Part shown: positions 1 to 9,792 of the stretch, one piece after another
Numbering within the stretch: position 1 is the first letter of the stretch
Layout: every line of letters begins with the position of its first letter
DNA from: an uncultured Paracoccaceae bacterium
Lineage (GTDB): Bacteria > Pseudomonadota > Alphaproteobacteria > Rhodobacterales > Rhodobacteraceae
Direction: 5' to 3'
Assembly (NCBI GenBank): GCA_947499635.1
Contig: CANMPD010000010.1
Coordinates: forward strand, 84,634 to 148,633
DNA: 64,000 nucleotides
The notes under the pieces: generated by a model
Database searches by the model: none
What the model saw: the letters and a program-made list of their open reading frames with translations, nothing else
Told to the model about the DNA's origin: nothing
Program-made: the position numbers and the translations under genes

Positions 1-756
1 TTGTTTACCGGTTATTTTGAACCGGAACTAACTGGATCACGTCAGCGATCTGCACGATATAGATACCCTATTTATCGCGAGCCTCCGGAATCAAAACAAA
101 CGGGTATATGGCTCACACGCCGTCAAATTTTAACAAGTGGGGTTATGGAAGGTCGCGGATTAGAAATCGCGTGGGTAGATGACCCAGTTGAATTGTTCTT
201 TCTTCAAATTCAAGGATCTGGTCGTATTCGCTTGCCTAACGGTAATGTTATCCGTGTTGGGTATGGTGGTGCAAATGGGCATACATATCGTTCGATCGGC
301 ACCGAGCTTGTCCGTCGTGGGGTTTTTAATATCCATCAAGTAAGTGCAGAGGTCATACGCAATTGGGTTCGTAGTAACCCGGTCGCAGGATCAGAGCTTT
401 TGATGCACAATCCATCCTATGTTTTTTTCCGAGAAGTTCGTGGCGTTTCCTCAAAAAATGGCCCACTTGGAGCTATGAACAGGTCTATTACGCCAATGCG
501 TAGTATCGCTGTTGATCCTGCTTATACGCCTTTGGGTGCACCGGTTTGGGTTGAAAAAACGGGTGATCAACCACTACATCGTTTGATGATTGCGCAGGAT
601 ACAGGGTCTGCGATCAAAGGATCACAACGAGCAGATATCTTTTTTGGCCCTGGAGATAAAGCAGGCAAGGAAGCCGGTAAACTACGAGATCCTGGCCGGA
701 TGTTCGTCCTACTTCCGATTCAACGTGCCTATGCCTTGTTGTCGGAAGATATCTGA
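1..756 (+). CDS. mltA: Membrane-bound lytic murein transglycosylase A (MltA), 5' end outside the window
   Basis: The MltA family cleaves the glycan strand of peptidoglycan without hydrolysis, leaving 1,6-anhydromuramyl ends, usually from the outer membrane. The visible 251 residues begin inside the MltA domain (TGYFEPELTGS at residues 3-13) and end with the C-terminal 3D domain: AVDPAYTPLGAPVWVE around 170-185, then AQDTGSAIKG with Asp200 and a second Asp at 212, the usual catalytic region. The N-terminal signal and roughly the first 100 residues of a normal MltA are missing only because the window starts here, so the TTG at base 1 is not the real start. The stop overlaps the ATG of the Smr gene by one base, indicating translational coupling. 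Confidence 0.93.
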   Translation: MFTGYFEPELTGSRQRSARYRYPIYREPPESKQTGIWLTRRQILTSGVMEGRGLEIAWVDDPVELFFLQIQGSGRIRLPNGNVIRVGYGGANGHTYRSIGTELVRRGVFNIHQVSAEVIRNWVRSNPVAGSELLMHNPSYVFFREVRGVSSKNGPLGAMNRSITPMRSIAVDPAYTPLGAPVWVEKTGDQPLHRLMIAQDTGSAIKGSQRADIFFGPGDKAGKEAGKLRDPGRMFVLLPIQRAYALLSEDI

Positions 757-1343
757 TGAAACGTCGTAATCTTTCTGCAGAAGACATTGATCTGTGGCAA
801 AAAGTCATCGAGACAGCGGAGCGTTTAGAACATATCCGCAGACCCGTCGTCGAAGAGATAATGCCTCCGCAGGTACAACCAAAAATACCTGCCAAACGTC
901 CCTTCGATGAATTTACTATTGGAAGTCGCACGCCGTCTAAGCCGTCTTTACATAACCTGAAGTCGTCTCCAGCACAAAGAATGGCCTTAGCTCCATTACG
1001 TATGGACGAAAAAGCATATCGTCGTATGAAGCGTGGTAAGCTTAGACCTGATGGGAAACTTGATTTACATGGTATGCGCGTAGATGCTGCACATTCTGCG
1101 CTGACGCGGTTTATTTTATCGTCGCATGCGTCTGGAAAACGCTTGATTTTGGTAATTACAGGCAAGGGTAAGAAAAGCGACGAGAGTGGCCCAATTCCGG
1201 TCCCACGTGGTGTGTTACGGCATCAAGTTCCCCAATGGCTCGCGCTAGCGCCACTGTCAGCTGTCGTATTACAAGTCACACCTGCCCATATCAGTCACGG
1301 CGGCGAGGGTGCGTATTATATCTATCTTCGCAAATCGCGCTAG
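756..1343 (+). CDS. Smr domain protein (MutS2-like C-terminal nuclease domain)
   Basis: Stand-alone Smr domains are DNA- or RNA-nicking modules related to the C-terminus of MutS2; the cellular role of this alphaproteobacterial subgroup is not settled. The 195-residue protein has a polar N-terminal part of about 100 residues followed by the Smr core: LDLHGMRVDAA near residues 103-113, the conserved LVITGKG loop near 132-138, and a C-terminal GGEGAYYIYLR strand. The ATG overlaps the stop of mltA by one base and is the only plausible start. The mltA-smr order is the usual one in Rhodobacteraceae. The stop lies 4 bases from the convergent hydrolase gene, with no clear terminator between them. Confidence 0.88.
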   Translation: MKRRNLSAEDIDLWQKVIETAERLEHIRRPVVEEIMPPQVQPKIPAKRPFDEFTIGSRTPSKPSLHNLKSSPAQRMALAPLRMDEKAYRRMKRGKLRPDGKLDLHGMRVDAAHSALTRFILSSHASGKRLILVITGKGKKSDESGPIPVPRGVLRHQVPQWLALAPLSAVVLQVTPAHISHGGEGAYYIYLRKSR

Positions 1344-1347
1344 GTCG

Positions 1348-2457
1348 TCAAGGATCTGAAACAACGACGAATTTACCTTTTTCGATTTGAATATCTTGTC
1401 CAGGTGGAAAAATATTACCAACCAAAGTTTGGCGTTGCGGGGGTAATGTAGACTGTATTCGCTCAGCTTGATTGAATAATTTTAAAAAACTAGGGGAACT
1501 GGCAGCTACAAAATGACCTGTTTCCGCGTCATTGCTAAACGCTGTGAGATCAATCACTTGAACAGGGTAATCCGAGAGATCTTCTGCTGATCCAATATTT
1601 CCGAGGCGTTGAGACAAATAGGTCCCACGGAGTTTGGCAGACCAGCCAAGAACTTGATCTCTTTCTGAGACAATAACGGCAAAAGGCTGGGGAACATTGG
1701 TAAAGCTATCCATTTGAGATTTAAAAACGTCGACACTAAGGTCCGGTGAAACAAGCATAACGCCATTCAAAGTTCTAGCGGCCCAACCAGGTGACTTAAA
1801 CTCGGTTTGGCGCAGCATTTCCATTGTCAGCGCTGTACCCATTGAATGTGCGATCAGCGTAATACGTTTTGCACCAGCGTCCTTGACTGCACGAATGGTG
1901 TTTTCCAACCCGTTACGGGCAAATAACATGCTATCTAAATCGTAAGCGTATCCAAAGGCACTGTTTCGGCTAGGCCATGAATAGACCATCATAGTGCCAG
2001 GTAAATTTACATCATGAGCAATTTGTGTCGCGCGATAAATACTCTCGGGATGTGAAGAATTATAGCCGTGGACAAAGATTGTAACTTCGCGGTTTTTCCA
2101 GTCTTTGGCCCGTTGAGCATGTTTGAATTCTTGGGAGAATTCGTTTTGGGAGGTGAGTTCTTTGATATCAGCAATCACAAAGTCACGATTTGGATCAGGA
2201 TCATTATGACTATAGGTAAGACTGCCTGAAGTATGTTCTGGGGGTACTGAAACTGTAACTTCCTGAAAACTCAGTTGAGTGCTGCGTTCATGATCATATT
2301 CGCCTAGGTCATTCTTCTTTCGCGTTGTTGCGACAAAAATCGTCTGCTCCACGCCAACATTTTCGATGTCCGGCGTAAGGATGAGCGCGTTTCTATTCAC
2401 GCTACATCCTATTAATATCAGCGAACAAAACAGATATATCACCGTGTGACGTATCAT
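1348..2457 (-). CDS. Lipoprotein alpha/beta hydrolase (DUF900 family esterase)
   Basis: A 369-residue predicted lipoprotein. The N-terminus is a type II signal peptide ending in the lipobox LIGC, with Cys18 as the lipid attachment site, so the enzyme should sit on the periplasmic face of a membrane. The DUF900 alpha/beta hydrolase fold is marked by the oxyanion strand TIFVHGYN at about 126-133 and the nucleophile elbow AHSMGT with Ser205. Substrate is unknown. It is transcribed convergently to mltA-smr and lies 56 bases downstream of hslU on the same strand, so it may be a distal member of the hslV-hslU transcript. Confidence 0.85.
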   Translation of the reverse strand: MIRHTVIYLFCSLILIGCSVNRNALILTPDIENVGVEQTIFVATTRKKNDLGEYDHERSTQLSFQEVTVSVPPEHTSGSLTYSHNDPDPNRDFVIADIKELTSQNEFSQEFKHAQRAKDWKNREVTIFVHGYNSSHPESIYRATQIAHDVNLPGTMMVYSWPSRNSAFGYAYDLDSMLFARNGLENTIRAVKDAGAKRITLIAHSMGTALTMEMLRQTEFKSPGWAARTLNGVMLVSPDLSVDVFKSQMDSFTNVPQPFAVIVSERDQVLGWSAKLRGTYLSQRLGNIGSAEDLSDYPVQVIDLTAFSNDAETGHFVAASSPSFLKLFNQAERIQSTLPPQRQTLVGNIFPPGQDIQIEKGKFVVVSDP

Positions 2458-2513
2458 AATATTTCATAACCTCTGTCTTATGATACGCCTAACGTGGAAA
2501 GATTGACGCTTGA

Positions 2514-3827
2514 TTACAATACGTATCGGCTGAGGTTGGTCGAACGCGTGAGTTCTCCGAGATATTTATGAACAAATACCTCGTCCACGACGACTTTTTC
2601 CCCACTGCGATCCGGTGCGGTAAAGGAGAGCTCCTCAAACACACGTTCCATCACTGTATAGAGACGTCGTGCCCCAATGTTTTCAACCGTTTGATTCACA
2701 TCAGCCGCGATTTTGGCAAGAGCCATTATGCCATCACGTGTGAACTCGATCATCACTTCCTCAGTTTCCATCAACGCTTGATACTGACGCGTGAGGGCGT
2801 TGTCCGTATCGGATAGAATTTTAACAAAATCATTCTCTGTCAAAGCATTTAAATTTACGCGGATAGGTAGGCGACCTTGCAGTTCAGGCAATAGATCAGA
2901 TGGTTTTGCAATGTGAAATGCACCAGATGCGATAAATAGAATATGGTCGGTTTTTACCGGTCCATGTTTGGTGCTGACGGTTGTGCCTTCGATCAAGGGG
3001 AGTAAATCGCGTTGCACCCCCTCACGGCTGACATCGCCACCACGTGCATCTGAGCGTGCGCAAACTTTGTCAATTTCATCCAGAAAAACGATGCCGTTTT
3101 GTTCAACGCTTTCAACAGCAGCTTTGACAATAGTTTCATCATCCAACAGTTTGTCGGCTTCTTCGCTGATCAGAATTTCATAGCTTTGGGCAACAGTCAT
3201 TTTCTTGCGAGTGCTGCGCCCACCCATGGCTTTCCCAAATAGATCTCCGATGTTCATCATACCCATACTCGCACCGCCAGGTTGACCGGGGATTTCGAAC
3301 ATGTTGCCAAAGGGATTTGATGCTTCTGCGACGTCGAGTTCAATTTCCTTGGTATCCAACTCGCCGCTTTTGAGTTTTTTACGGAACATTTCGCGCGTAG
3401 ACTCGCGTGCCTCTGGACCAGCCAGTGCATCTAAAACGCGATCTTCGGCAGCCTTATGTGCGTTTGTTTTCACGTCGTCCCGCATGGTTTCACGGGTTTG
3501 AGCAATCGCAATATCTACAAGATCACGAATGATTTGCTCTACATCGCGCCCGACGTAACCAACTTCGGTGAACTTAGTTGCTTCGATCTTGAGAAATGGT
3601 GCGCGGGCCAGTTTGGCGAGACGGCGCGAAATTTCAGTTTTTCCGACGCCGGTAGGGCCGATCATCAGGATATTTTTTGGATAAACTTCGTCTCGTAAGT
3701 CATCGCCTAGTTGTTTGCGACGCCACCGGTTACGTAGAGCAACCGCGACAGCACGTTTTGCGTCGTTTTGGCCAATGATAAAGCGATCTAATTCAGAGAC
3801 TATTTCGCGAGGTGTCAGATCAGTCAT
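2514..3827 (-). CDS. hslU: ATP-dependent protease ATPase subunit HslU (ClpY)
   Basis: HslU is the AAA+ unfoldase ring that feeds proteins into the HslV peptidase. The 437-residue length is normal. Visible motifs are Walker [10 protein letters not shown] (57-65), the pore loop GYVG (90-93), Walker B IVFLDEID (246-253), the variable I-domain between them, and the C-terminal tail ending SRYVL, which docks into HslV to activate it. It is the third gene of hslV-(membrane protein)-hslU, 3 bases from the membrane protein gene. Confidence 0.98.
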   Translation of the reverse strand: MTDLTPREIVSELDRFIIGQNDAKRAVAVALRNRWRRKQLGDDLRDEVYPKNILMIGPTGVGKTEISRRLAKLARAPFLKIEATKFTEVGYVGRDVEQIIRDLVDIAIAQTRETMRDDVKTNAHKAAEDRVLDALAGPEARESTREMFRKKLKSGELDTKEIELDVAEASNPFGNMFEIPGQPGGASMGMMNIGDLFGKAMGGRSTRKKMTVAQSYEILISEEADKLLDDETIVKAAVESVEQNGIVFLDEIDKVCARSDARGGDVSREGVQRDLLPLIEGTTVSTKHGPVKTDHILFIASGAFHIAKPSDLLPELQGRLPIRVNLNALTENDFVKILSDTDNALTRQYQALMETEEVMIEFTRDGIMALAKIAADVNQTVENIGARRLYTVMERVFEELSFTAPDRSGEKVVVDEVFVHKYLGELTRSTNLSRYVL

Positions 3828-3830
3828 ATC

Positions 3831-4895
3831 TTATCCGTCACTATGAGAGGGTGGTAGCTTGTCCAGAGGGAGCAAGCCTGAGAAAGTGGTGAGAACAACC
3901 GCGCGTATCCGTGTCCAGAACGCGCCAAGAGATACGAGGAAAATGCCAAGCGAGAACACAGTCAAACCAGCGCTTTCCCCTTCAAAAACAGTCATGGCGA
4001 GCGCGACAATATACCCGATGGCTGTTATCAAAAATGACCGGCGGTCTATAACGATTGCCGTTAATGAAAACAGCGCCAGTACAAATATTAAGATGAGATA
4101 ACTTTCAGTTTCCAAGAGGCTTAGCGCGATCGTGTTAACCAGGGCAGGTGCAGCAACAACATGAAGCCAAAACCCCTGGGCAGATCGGCGGGTCACGCGG
4201 TGCGGATCCGACATGTCAAAATACATGGCGACTGTGAAAACAAACAGACCAACCAACAGGGTGATCCAAGCTAATGGGCCTTTGGCACTTAGCAAAAACA
4301 AGTCGTATATATCTGTGGATGCACCAGTGGTATCAAGGCCACTAACTAGGGCGACTGCAAAGAGCCCTATCGCCATCAACGCCATGGCAAATGGGACACG
4401 AAAGCGCCACCAATATATCGCGAGCGCGGCGGTCCCAAGCATTATTGCAACGGGTAAGGATGAGTAGTCTTGTTGTGCTAACATAAACGGCTGGGCAAAA
4501 TAGGCCGAAAATCCAACCAGCGCATTCGCGGCGAACATGATGGAGAGAGTTATAGCAGGTGCAACCATACGGCGTTTGCGAATAAAGTATTCAGATACTA
4601 ACCATATAAAGATGGCTCCGGCCCCGGTTGCTGTCCCGATCTGGGATTTATAGTTTACGATTTGTGTTGCTAAGGCCAAGGTGTTTAATGTGACCCAACC
4701 GCTCGCTAAAATCACTAAACCTACGACGATAAAGATCTCATTGAAGCCTTTGAACAGCTCAAAGGGTTCATCCCCTGCATTGAGGGATTCACGGGCGCCG
4801 CGACGGCTATCAGATAGTGCTTTCAATGACGCGGCCTGGTGTTCGTTGACGACACCAGCCCCTACAGCTGCACGCAGATCATCGGATGAGATCAT
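3831..4895 (-). CDS. Polytopic membrane protein, DUF2157-like
   Basis: A 354-residue protein with a soluble N-terminal part of about 50 residues ([21 protein letters not shown], then an [11 protein letters not shown] segment) followed by some nine to ten hydrophobic segments. This layout resembles the DUF2157 group of bacterial membrane proteins; no enzymatic motif is visible and the function is unknown. The notable point is position: its ATG overlaps the hslV stop by four bases (ATGA) and its stop is 3 bases before hslU, so it is translated as an integral part of the heat-shock protease operon. The family assignment is by overall appearance only. Confidence 0.72.
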   Translation of the reverse strand: MISSDDLRAAVGAGVVNEHQAASLKALSDSRRGARESLNAGDEPFELFKGFNEIFIVVGLVILASGWVTLNTLALATQIVNYKSQIGTATGAGAIFIWLVSEYFIRKRRMVAPAITLSIMFAANALVGFSAYFAQPFMLAQQDYSSLPVAIMLGTAALAIYWWRFRVPFAMALMAIGLFAVALVSGLDTTGASTDIYDLFLLSAKGPLAWITLLVGLFVFTVAMYFDMSDPHRVTRRSAQGFWLHVVAAPALVNTIALSLLETESYLILIFVLALFSLTAIVIDRRSFLITAIGYIVALAMTVFEGESAGLTVFSLGIFLVSLGAFWTRIRAVVLTTFSGLLPLDKLPPSHSDG

Positions 4896-5449
4896 GCGCT
4901 AATTTTCTCCACGGTTAGTTTCCCATTGGTATACACACAAATATCTGCGGCAATTGCCATAGCATCTCTTGCCACCGTTTCTGCATCCTTATCAGTTTTG
5001 ATCATACCACGTGCAGCGGCTAAGGCAAAATTTCCGCCGGATCCAATGGCCGCGATGTCGTGCTCGGGCTCAAGCACGTCACCGGCGCCTGTGATTACAA
5101 ACAAATCGGTCCCGTCAGACACGATTAACATTGCTTCGAGTTTTTGCAGATATTTATCTGTGCGCCAATCTTTGGCCAATTCGACGCTTGCACGAGCCAG
5201 CTGTCCAGGGGTGGCTTCTAACTTTGCCTCAAGGCGTTCAAGCAAGGTAAACGCATCTGCGGTCGATCCGGCAAAACCTGCTACAACATCATAGCCGCCT
5301 GGTGAAAGACGACGAACCTTTTTAGCGGTTCCTTTTATAACGGTTTGTCCCAGTGAAACTTGGCCGTCACCTGCAATGACGACCTCGCCACCTTTGCGCA
5401 CACCAATGATTGTTGTTCCGTGCCAGCCTGGAAAACTGTTTTGGTCCAT
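4892..5449 (-). CDS. hslV: ATP-dependent protease peptidase subunit HslV (ClpQ)
   Basis: HslV is the proteasome-like threonine peptidase that works with HslU. The start chosen is the ATG at 5449, giving 185 residues ([13 protein letters not shown]...); an in-frame ATG at 5461 exists, but it is embedded in the Shine-Dalgarno sequence GGAGAG serving the downstream ATG. The N-terminal propeptide of 11 residues is removed so that Thr12 ([11 protein letters not shown]) becomes the nucleophile. The conserved [11 protein letters not shown] and [13 protein letters not shown] segments are present. First gene of a three-gene operon; a sigma-32-like promoter lies just upstream. Confidence 0.97.
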   Translation of the reverse strand: MDQNSFPGWHGTTIIGVRKGGEVVIAGDGQVSLGQTVIKGTAKKVRRLSPGGYDVVAGFAGSTADAFTLLERLEAKLEATPGQLARASVELAKDWRTDKYLQKLEAMLIVSDGTDLFVITGAGDVLEPEHDIAAIGSGGNFALAAARGMIKTDKDAETVARDAMAIAADICVYTNGKLTVEKISA

Positions 5450-5474
5450 GTTTCTCTCCATCTTGTAGAGCGAT

Positions 5475-5503
5475 ATATGGAAGCCTCATCAATACAGTAC
5501 AAG
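5475..5503 (-). promoter_or_regulatory. Possible RpoH (sigma-32) heat-shock promoter of hslV operon
   Basis: On the minus strand CTTGTAC is followed after 14 bases by TTCCATAT, close to the enterobacterial sigma-32 pattern CTTGAAA-N12..14-CCCCATNT. The inferred start of transcription would be about 20 bases before the hslV ATG, which fits. Promoter not tested. Confidence 0.4.
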
Positions 5504-5710
5504 TTTATATGTCATGTGAAGGCAAAGAGATGCCATCGTCACTACCTAATAAAATTTATAGACAATCATTTAAAATTTTCAAAACGTCTAAAAGATATGC
5601 AATAAATGCAGGTCAGTGATGATTTTTAGGCATTTGTAGAATCAAGTACGTCATTCTAGAAAAGGACAACACCAACACAATGTTGGACAGATCAACAAAG
5701 GAATGCGTCA

Positions 5711-5902
5711 ATGTCACATACAACAGCTAATGCGCCAGTTGGCGCTGTTTCCATCCTTCGCTTCGTCGATGCGGTTTTGAATTTCGTAAATAAAATTTCA
5801 GCGGGAAAAGAGTTACGTGCAACACGCCGAGCTTTGTACGCTCTGAGTGACGAGCAGCTGACAGATATCGGTGTAACTCGCGCTGATATCGCAAATATCT
5901 GA
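5711..5902 (+). CDS. DUF1127 small protein
   Basis: A 63-residue protein of the DUF1127 type: a variable N-terminus, then a basic C-terminal block with ELRATRRALYALSDEQLTDIGVTRADI. These arginine-rich small proteins are abundant in alphaproteobacteria and have been linked to RNA metabolism and stress or nutrient responses; the exact role here is unknown. ATG is preceded by AAAGGA nine bases upstream. A strong terminator follows 24 bases after the stop, so this is a monocistronic gene. Confidence 0.9.
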   Translation: MSHTTANAPVGAVSILRFVDAVLNFVNKISAGKELRATRRALYALSDEQLTDIGVTRADIANI

Positions 5903-5925
5903 TTTTAAACAGCTATACTCGATTT

Positions 5926-5951
5926 AAAGCCGCCCTTTGGGCGGCTTTTTT
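5926..5951 (+). terminator. Rho-independent terminator of the DUF1127 gene
   Basis: AAAGCCGCCC, a TTT loop, then GGGCGGC and six T. Perfect seven-pair GC-rich stem directly after the stop codon. Confidence 0.92.
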
Positions 5952-5984
5952 GTATTTATCAACGGGTTATAAAAATTAGGATGC

Positions 5985-6014
5985 AAAAAAGGGCACCTAC
6001 AAGAAGTGCCCTTT
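5985..6014 (-). terminator. Rho-independent terminator of trxA
   Basis: On the minus strand AAAGGGCAC and GTGCCCTTT pair around a nine-base loop, followed by a run of six T. It sits 22 bases after the trxA stop. Confidence 0.88.
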
Positions 6015-6036
6015 GAAATAATAAATCTAAAATACG

Positions 6037-6357
6037 TTAGATGGATTCGTTAATCCAGCTTTGCAGAGCGGCTTTTGGTGCAGCACCAGCGCGGTTAGAT
6101 ACAACTTGACCGTCTTTAAAGACGAACAGTGCGGGAATACCGCGCACACCCATTGCAGCAGCAGTATTGGGGTTGTTGTCTACGTCAACTTTGACAATCT
6201 TGACCTTATCGCCGTATTCGGCGGACAGTTCTTCGAGAGCTGGGCCGATTTGTTTACATGGACCACACCAGGGTGCCCAAAAATCAACGACAACAGGAAC
6301 GGTAGAATTTTTGACCTCTGTATCAAAGGTCGCGTCTGTGACGGCTACGGTGGACAT
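6037..6357 (-). CDS. trxA: Thioredoxin
   Basis: Cytoplasmic disulfide reductase of 106 residues, the normal length. The active site is [10 protein letters not shown] with Cys31 and Cys34, preceded by VVVDF, and the cis-proline loop RGIPALFVF follows at about 74-82. AGGAG lies upstream of the ATG. It is 60 bases downstream of addA on the same strand and has its own strong terminator, so it closes the addB-addA-trxA direction of transcription. Confidence 0.98.
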   Translation of the reverse strand: MSTVAVTDATFDTEVKNSTVPVVVDFWAPWCGPCKQIGPALEELSAEYGDKVKIVKVDVDNNPNTAAAMGVRGIPALFVFKDGQVVSNRAGAAPKAALQSWINESI

Positions 6358-6417
6358 GGAGATGTCTCCTAAGGGTTGGCAACTGGAAATGAAACTTAAG
6401 TAGCTGTTAGCATATCG

Positions 6418-9400
6418 TCAAGGAGGGGGTACGATTGATGGGATATTTTCACATGCCTTTGTGATTTGTTTCAGAGGCAATCGCATGAGCTGAGCGGTCT
6501 TAGTCCACAGTAATGCCGTTTCAATTTTATGATTTGGATATATCTGCGCCATGGCAATCGCATAAGCCCCCATTTGGCGCAACAAGCCTTCTGGGCACGC
6601 GTCAGCGTGCTTAGGAACATGTGCGTTTGATTTGAAATCAACGATCAAAACGGCATCATCTGTAACGATCAGGCGATCAATAATCCCGTTGATACGGGAC
6701 TGCCCCAGTTGGGCGGTAATTGGCACCTCAGCCAACGTTGTGGGTGAAAATATGTCTGATAGATCAGGATTGGTTAAAACTGCTGTGGCTTCGACCAGTA
6801 ACTCGGGCCAGTCGTCATGCTTGCAAATGCGCGCAGCGTTCTGCTTCCAGTGCGACTGTGGTAAATTCGGTAAATTCTCAAGCAATAAATGTAAGGCGGT
6901 TCCACGGGCCATTGCAGCATCTTCGTCCAGGCCGCTTTCGCCTGCGATGGCTTTTGCTCCGCCAAGATCTGACGGTTTGAGTGTTGCGACAGGTGGATGA
7001 TAATCGGGTGCGGCAGACATGAAGATTTCTGGCAGTATGATGTTTTTTGCGATTTTTTCCTGTGCGGAAACCAAAGGCAACGCCTCCCAATCTCCATGTG
7101 AAAATCGTAAACCTTCACCGCCAGGCGCGTTAAAAGGGAGTGCACCAATTACATTCATGGCCGTCTGGATGCGTCTGTACCAGCTATCTCCGGATTTAGA
7201 GGTATCGCCAGAACCGGCAACGATTAGCCATTTTTCAGCCCGTGTTAGAGCCACATACAGTAGGCGTAAACGTTCTTGTTCCTGTTTTGATTGCGCAGCT
7301 TCGCGGGATTGTGCCATTGTATCCGGCATTTGATCCGTGGGCATTTTCCAAACTGGTATACCATCAATCTGTGTGATTTGCCCATCTGGTGAAGCACGCC
7401 GCTCAGCCGTATCGGGTATGATAACAATTGGTGCTTCAAGACCTTTTGAGCCATGCACAGACATCACACGGATCATGTCGTTAGCTGCGCTCATTTGGCG
7501 TTTAATTTCCAGATCATCAGCCTGCATCCAAACTAGGAACCCGGTCAGGCTTGGGACTTCGCTGCGTTCGTAAGCGAGAGCCTGCGACAGCAGTGCGTTA
7601 ATTCCGTCTTCGGCTTCTTGGCCAAGGCGACCAATTAGCTTTTTACGCCCATTATGCCGAGTTAAAATCCGTTCTATTAGATCAAATGGACGTAAATAAT
7701 CTGCCTGACCGCGCAGATCGTTTAAAACGGCCATAGTTTTGGGATATTCTCCGGATCGATTTCGCAACGCGGTCCATAGATGTGTTTCGGTACGTCGATG
7801 CGCTAGGTCAAATAAAGTTTGTTCGCTCCAGCCAAACAATGGTGATTTTAAAGCTTCAGCTAAGGCAAGCGAATCTTCCGGCAAAGCCAAGAACCGCAAA
7901 ATTGCAGCAATGTCTTTAACGGCCAATTCTGCGCCGACTTTAAGGCGGTCGGCGCCAGCAATCGGCAAATTCGCTGCTTTACATGCCCGAATGATCTCTG
8001 AGAACAACAGTGACCGACGTTGCACTAAAATCAAAAAATCCCCTGCATGAACGGGTCTGCGTTGGAATGTGCCACGCTCAGCTCCGTCTTCGGGGATGGT
8101 TGCTCCATCCGCGATCATTTGTTTGATTTGAAGGGCAATTCGTTCAGCTAAGATTACGGTGTGATGGCGTGCACTGGGTCGATCAACCGGATCAGTCCAA
8201 TCTTGATCATCATCGTCTTTGGTTTCTTCGACCATAGGCCATAGATCAACACGGCCCGGCAGATCAGATTTAAAAGCCTGATGTTTTGCGTCTTGGGCAA
8301 AACCTGCGGCGTGTTCAGTGTCAAAAATCACGTCGACCAGTCCCAAGATCGCCGCAGACGAGCGAAATGAGAATGCAAGCGAAGCATCCTGAAGGGCTTG
8401 ACCGGTTTCATGTAAACGTTGACCAAATTCGGCGCGCATTCGATCAAAGGCGCTGGGATCTGCACCTTGAAAAGAATAGATGGATTGTTTTTTATCGCCG
8501 ACGACAAAAATAGTACGCTCAACATCTGAACGCGCGCCTTCGCCTGATGTGAACTCTTGCGCCAGTTTTTCGATTACATCCCATTGAACTGGGCTGGTAT
8601 CTTGGGCTTCGTCGACCAAAATATGGTCAATACCGCCGTCCAGCCGATACAATACCCAAGATGCCACTGCAGGGTCATTTAGTAAATGACGCGCCTTGAG
8701 GATGAGATCATCGAAATCTAACCAGCCACGAAGTTGTTTACGGCGTTCATATTCAGTTAAAAATGGGCGCGCAAAGTCGTGCAAAACCTGTGTTTTGTAT
8801 AATGCAGATAAGCTTAGCCGATATCGACGAGCGGCTTCAATACGAAGCATAAATGGTTCAAGATCTGCGACAAGATCCGGATGAGATTTTTGTAGTTTTT
8901 TACTCGGAACACTCCCTAACTTGGCCGAAAAAGGCTCTTTAGCGGCTTTTCCGGTTAAAAAGACAGATTCCAAAGTAGGTAAGTCATCTAGGCTTGGCGT
9001 GGTGATATTTGCCAGTTTTGTTGCATTTTTTTGATCGGTTGCACCCCCTTCATTCAGCATTAAACGAGTGCGTTCTAGCAAGGTGGTTTCATTTCCTAAA
9101 AACACTTGTGCACGTAAATCTTCCCACTCAAAACCGGGTGGCAATCCGAAAGCTTTTTCCAGTGCCTCCCGATCCTGCTCCACGTGGAACGCTGTTGAAT
9201 GCTTGCAAATTCCAGCGGTGAGTGCATCGAAATCAATGTCTGTCAACAGATTGGCGACGGGCTGTAAAACAGAAATGTGCGGGCCGCTTGCAAAGTCATC
9301 AATTATATCCGAACGCAAAAGTGAAATTGCGCGTTCTTCCATTTCGGTGAATTGGGGTGAAACATCTGCTTCAAGCGGAAAACGCCGTAATAGAGACGAA

Positions 9401-9792
9401 CAAAACGAGTGGATAGTCTGAATTTTTAATCCACCGGGTGTTTCGATAGCGCGGGCAAACAGAGTGCGCGCTTGTGACAGTTGTCGTGTCAAGCCGTCAG
9501 GTTCGGCACCCGCATCTGCACCAAGATCATTTAGTGCGGCATGTAGGGCATCATCTGGTAACATTGCCCATTCGCCCAGACGTTTAAATAAACGGTTCTG
9601 CATCTCGCTCGCAGCAGCTTTGGTGTACGTCAGGCATAGGATGTGCTGAGGTTGTACACCTCGCAACAGCAAGCGGGCGACTCGGTCGGTCAGAACTTTT
9701 GTTTTCCCAGATCCTGCATTGGCGGCAAGCCAAGTTGAAGCATCGGGGCGAGAGGCGCGAAATTGTGCCTCAGATGCTGCATTTCGGTTCAT
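6418..9792 (-). CDS. addA: AddA helicase-nuclease subunit (double-strand break repair)
   Basis: AddAB is the alphaproteobacterial counterpart of RecBCD: it resects double-strand ends for RecA loading. AddA here is 1124 residues, typical for Rhodobacterales. It opens with a UvrD-type Walker A, AANAGSGKTKVLTDR (residues about 23-37), has a Walker B LVDEAQDTSPVQW near 390, helicase motifs GDKKQSIYSFQGA, VMSVHGSKGLEAP and LLYVALTRAEKW, and ends with a RecB-type nuclease domain whose VLIVDFKSN carries the catalytic lysine. The ATG overlaps the addB stop by four bases, indicating tight coupling of the two subunits. Confidence 0.97.
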   Translation of the reverse strand: MNRNAASEAQFRASRPDASTWLAANAGSGKTKVLTDRVARLLLRGVQPQHILCLTYTKAAASEMQNRLFKRLGEWAMLPDDALHAALNDLGADAGAEPDGLTRQLSQARTLFARAIETPGGLKIQTIHSFCSSLLRRFPLEADVSPQFTEMEERAISLLRSDIIDDFASGPHISVLQPVANLLTDIDFDALTAGICKHSTAFHVEQDREALEKAFGLPPGFEWEDLRAQVFLGNETTLLERTRLMLNEGGATDQKNATKLANITTPSLDDLPTLESVFLTGKAAKEPFSAKLGSVPSKKLQKSHPDLVADLEPFMLRIEAARRYRLSLSALYKTQVLHDFARPFLTEYERRKQLRGWLDFDDLILKARHLLNDPAVASWVLYRLDGGIDHILVDEAQDTSPVQWDVIEKLAQEFTSGEGARSDVERTIFVVGDKKQSIYSFQGADPSAFDRMRAEFGQRLHETGQALQDASLAFSFRSSAAILGLVDVIFDTEHAAGFAQDAKHQAFKSDLPGRVDLWPMVEETKDDDDQDWTDPVDRPSARHHTVILAERIALQIKQMIADGATIPEDGAERGTFQRRPVHAGDFLILVQRRSLLFSEIIRACKAANLPIAGADRLKVGAELAVKDIAAILRFLALPEDSLALAEALKSPLFGWSEQTLFDLAHRRTETHLWTALRNRSGEYPKTMAVLNDLRGQADYLRPFDLIERILTRHNGRKKLIGRLGQEAEDGINALLSQALAYERSEVPSLTGFLVWMQADDLEIKRQMSAANDMIRVMSVHGSKGLEAPIVIIPDTAERRASPDGQITQIDGIPVWKMPTDQMPDTMAQSREAAQSKQEQERLRLLYVALTRAEKWLIVAGSGDTSKSGDSWYRRIQTAMNVIGALPFNAPGGEGLRFSHGDWEALPLVSAQEKIAKNIILPEIFMSAAPDYHPPVATLKPSDLGGAKAIAGESGLDEDAAMARGTALHLLLENLPNLPQSHWKQNAARICKHDDWPELLVEATAVLTNPDLSDIFSPTTLAEVPITAQLGQSRINGIIDRLIVTDDAVLIVDFKSNAHVPKHADACPEGLLRQMGAYAIAMAQIYPNHKIETALLWTKTAQLMRLPLKQITKACENIPSIVPPP

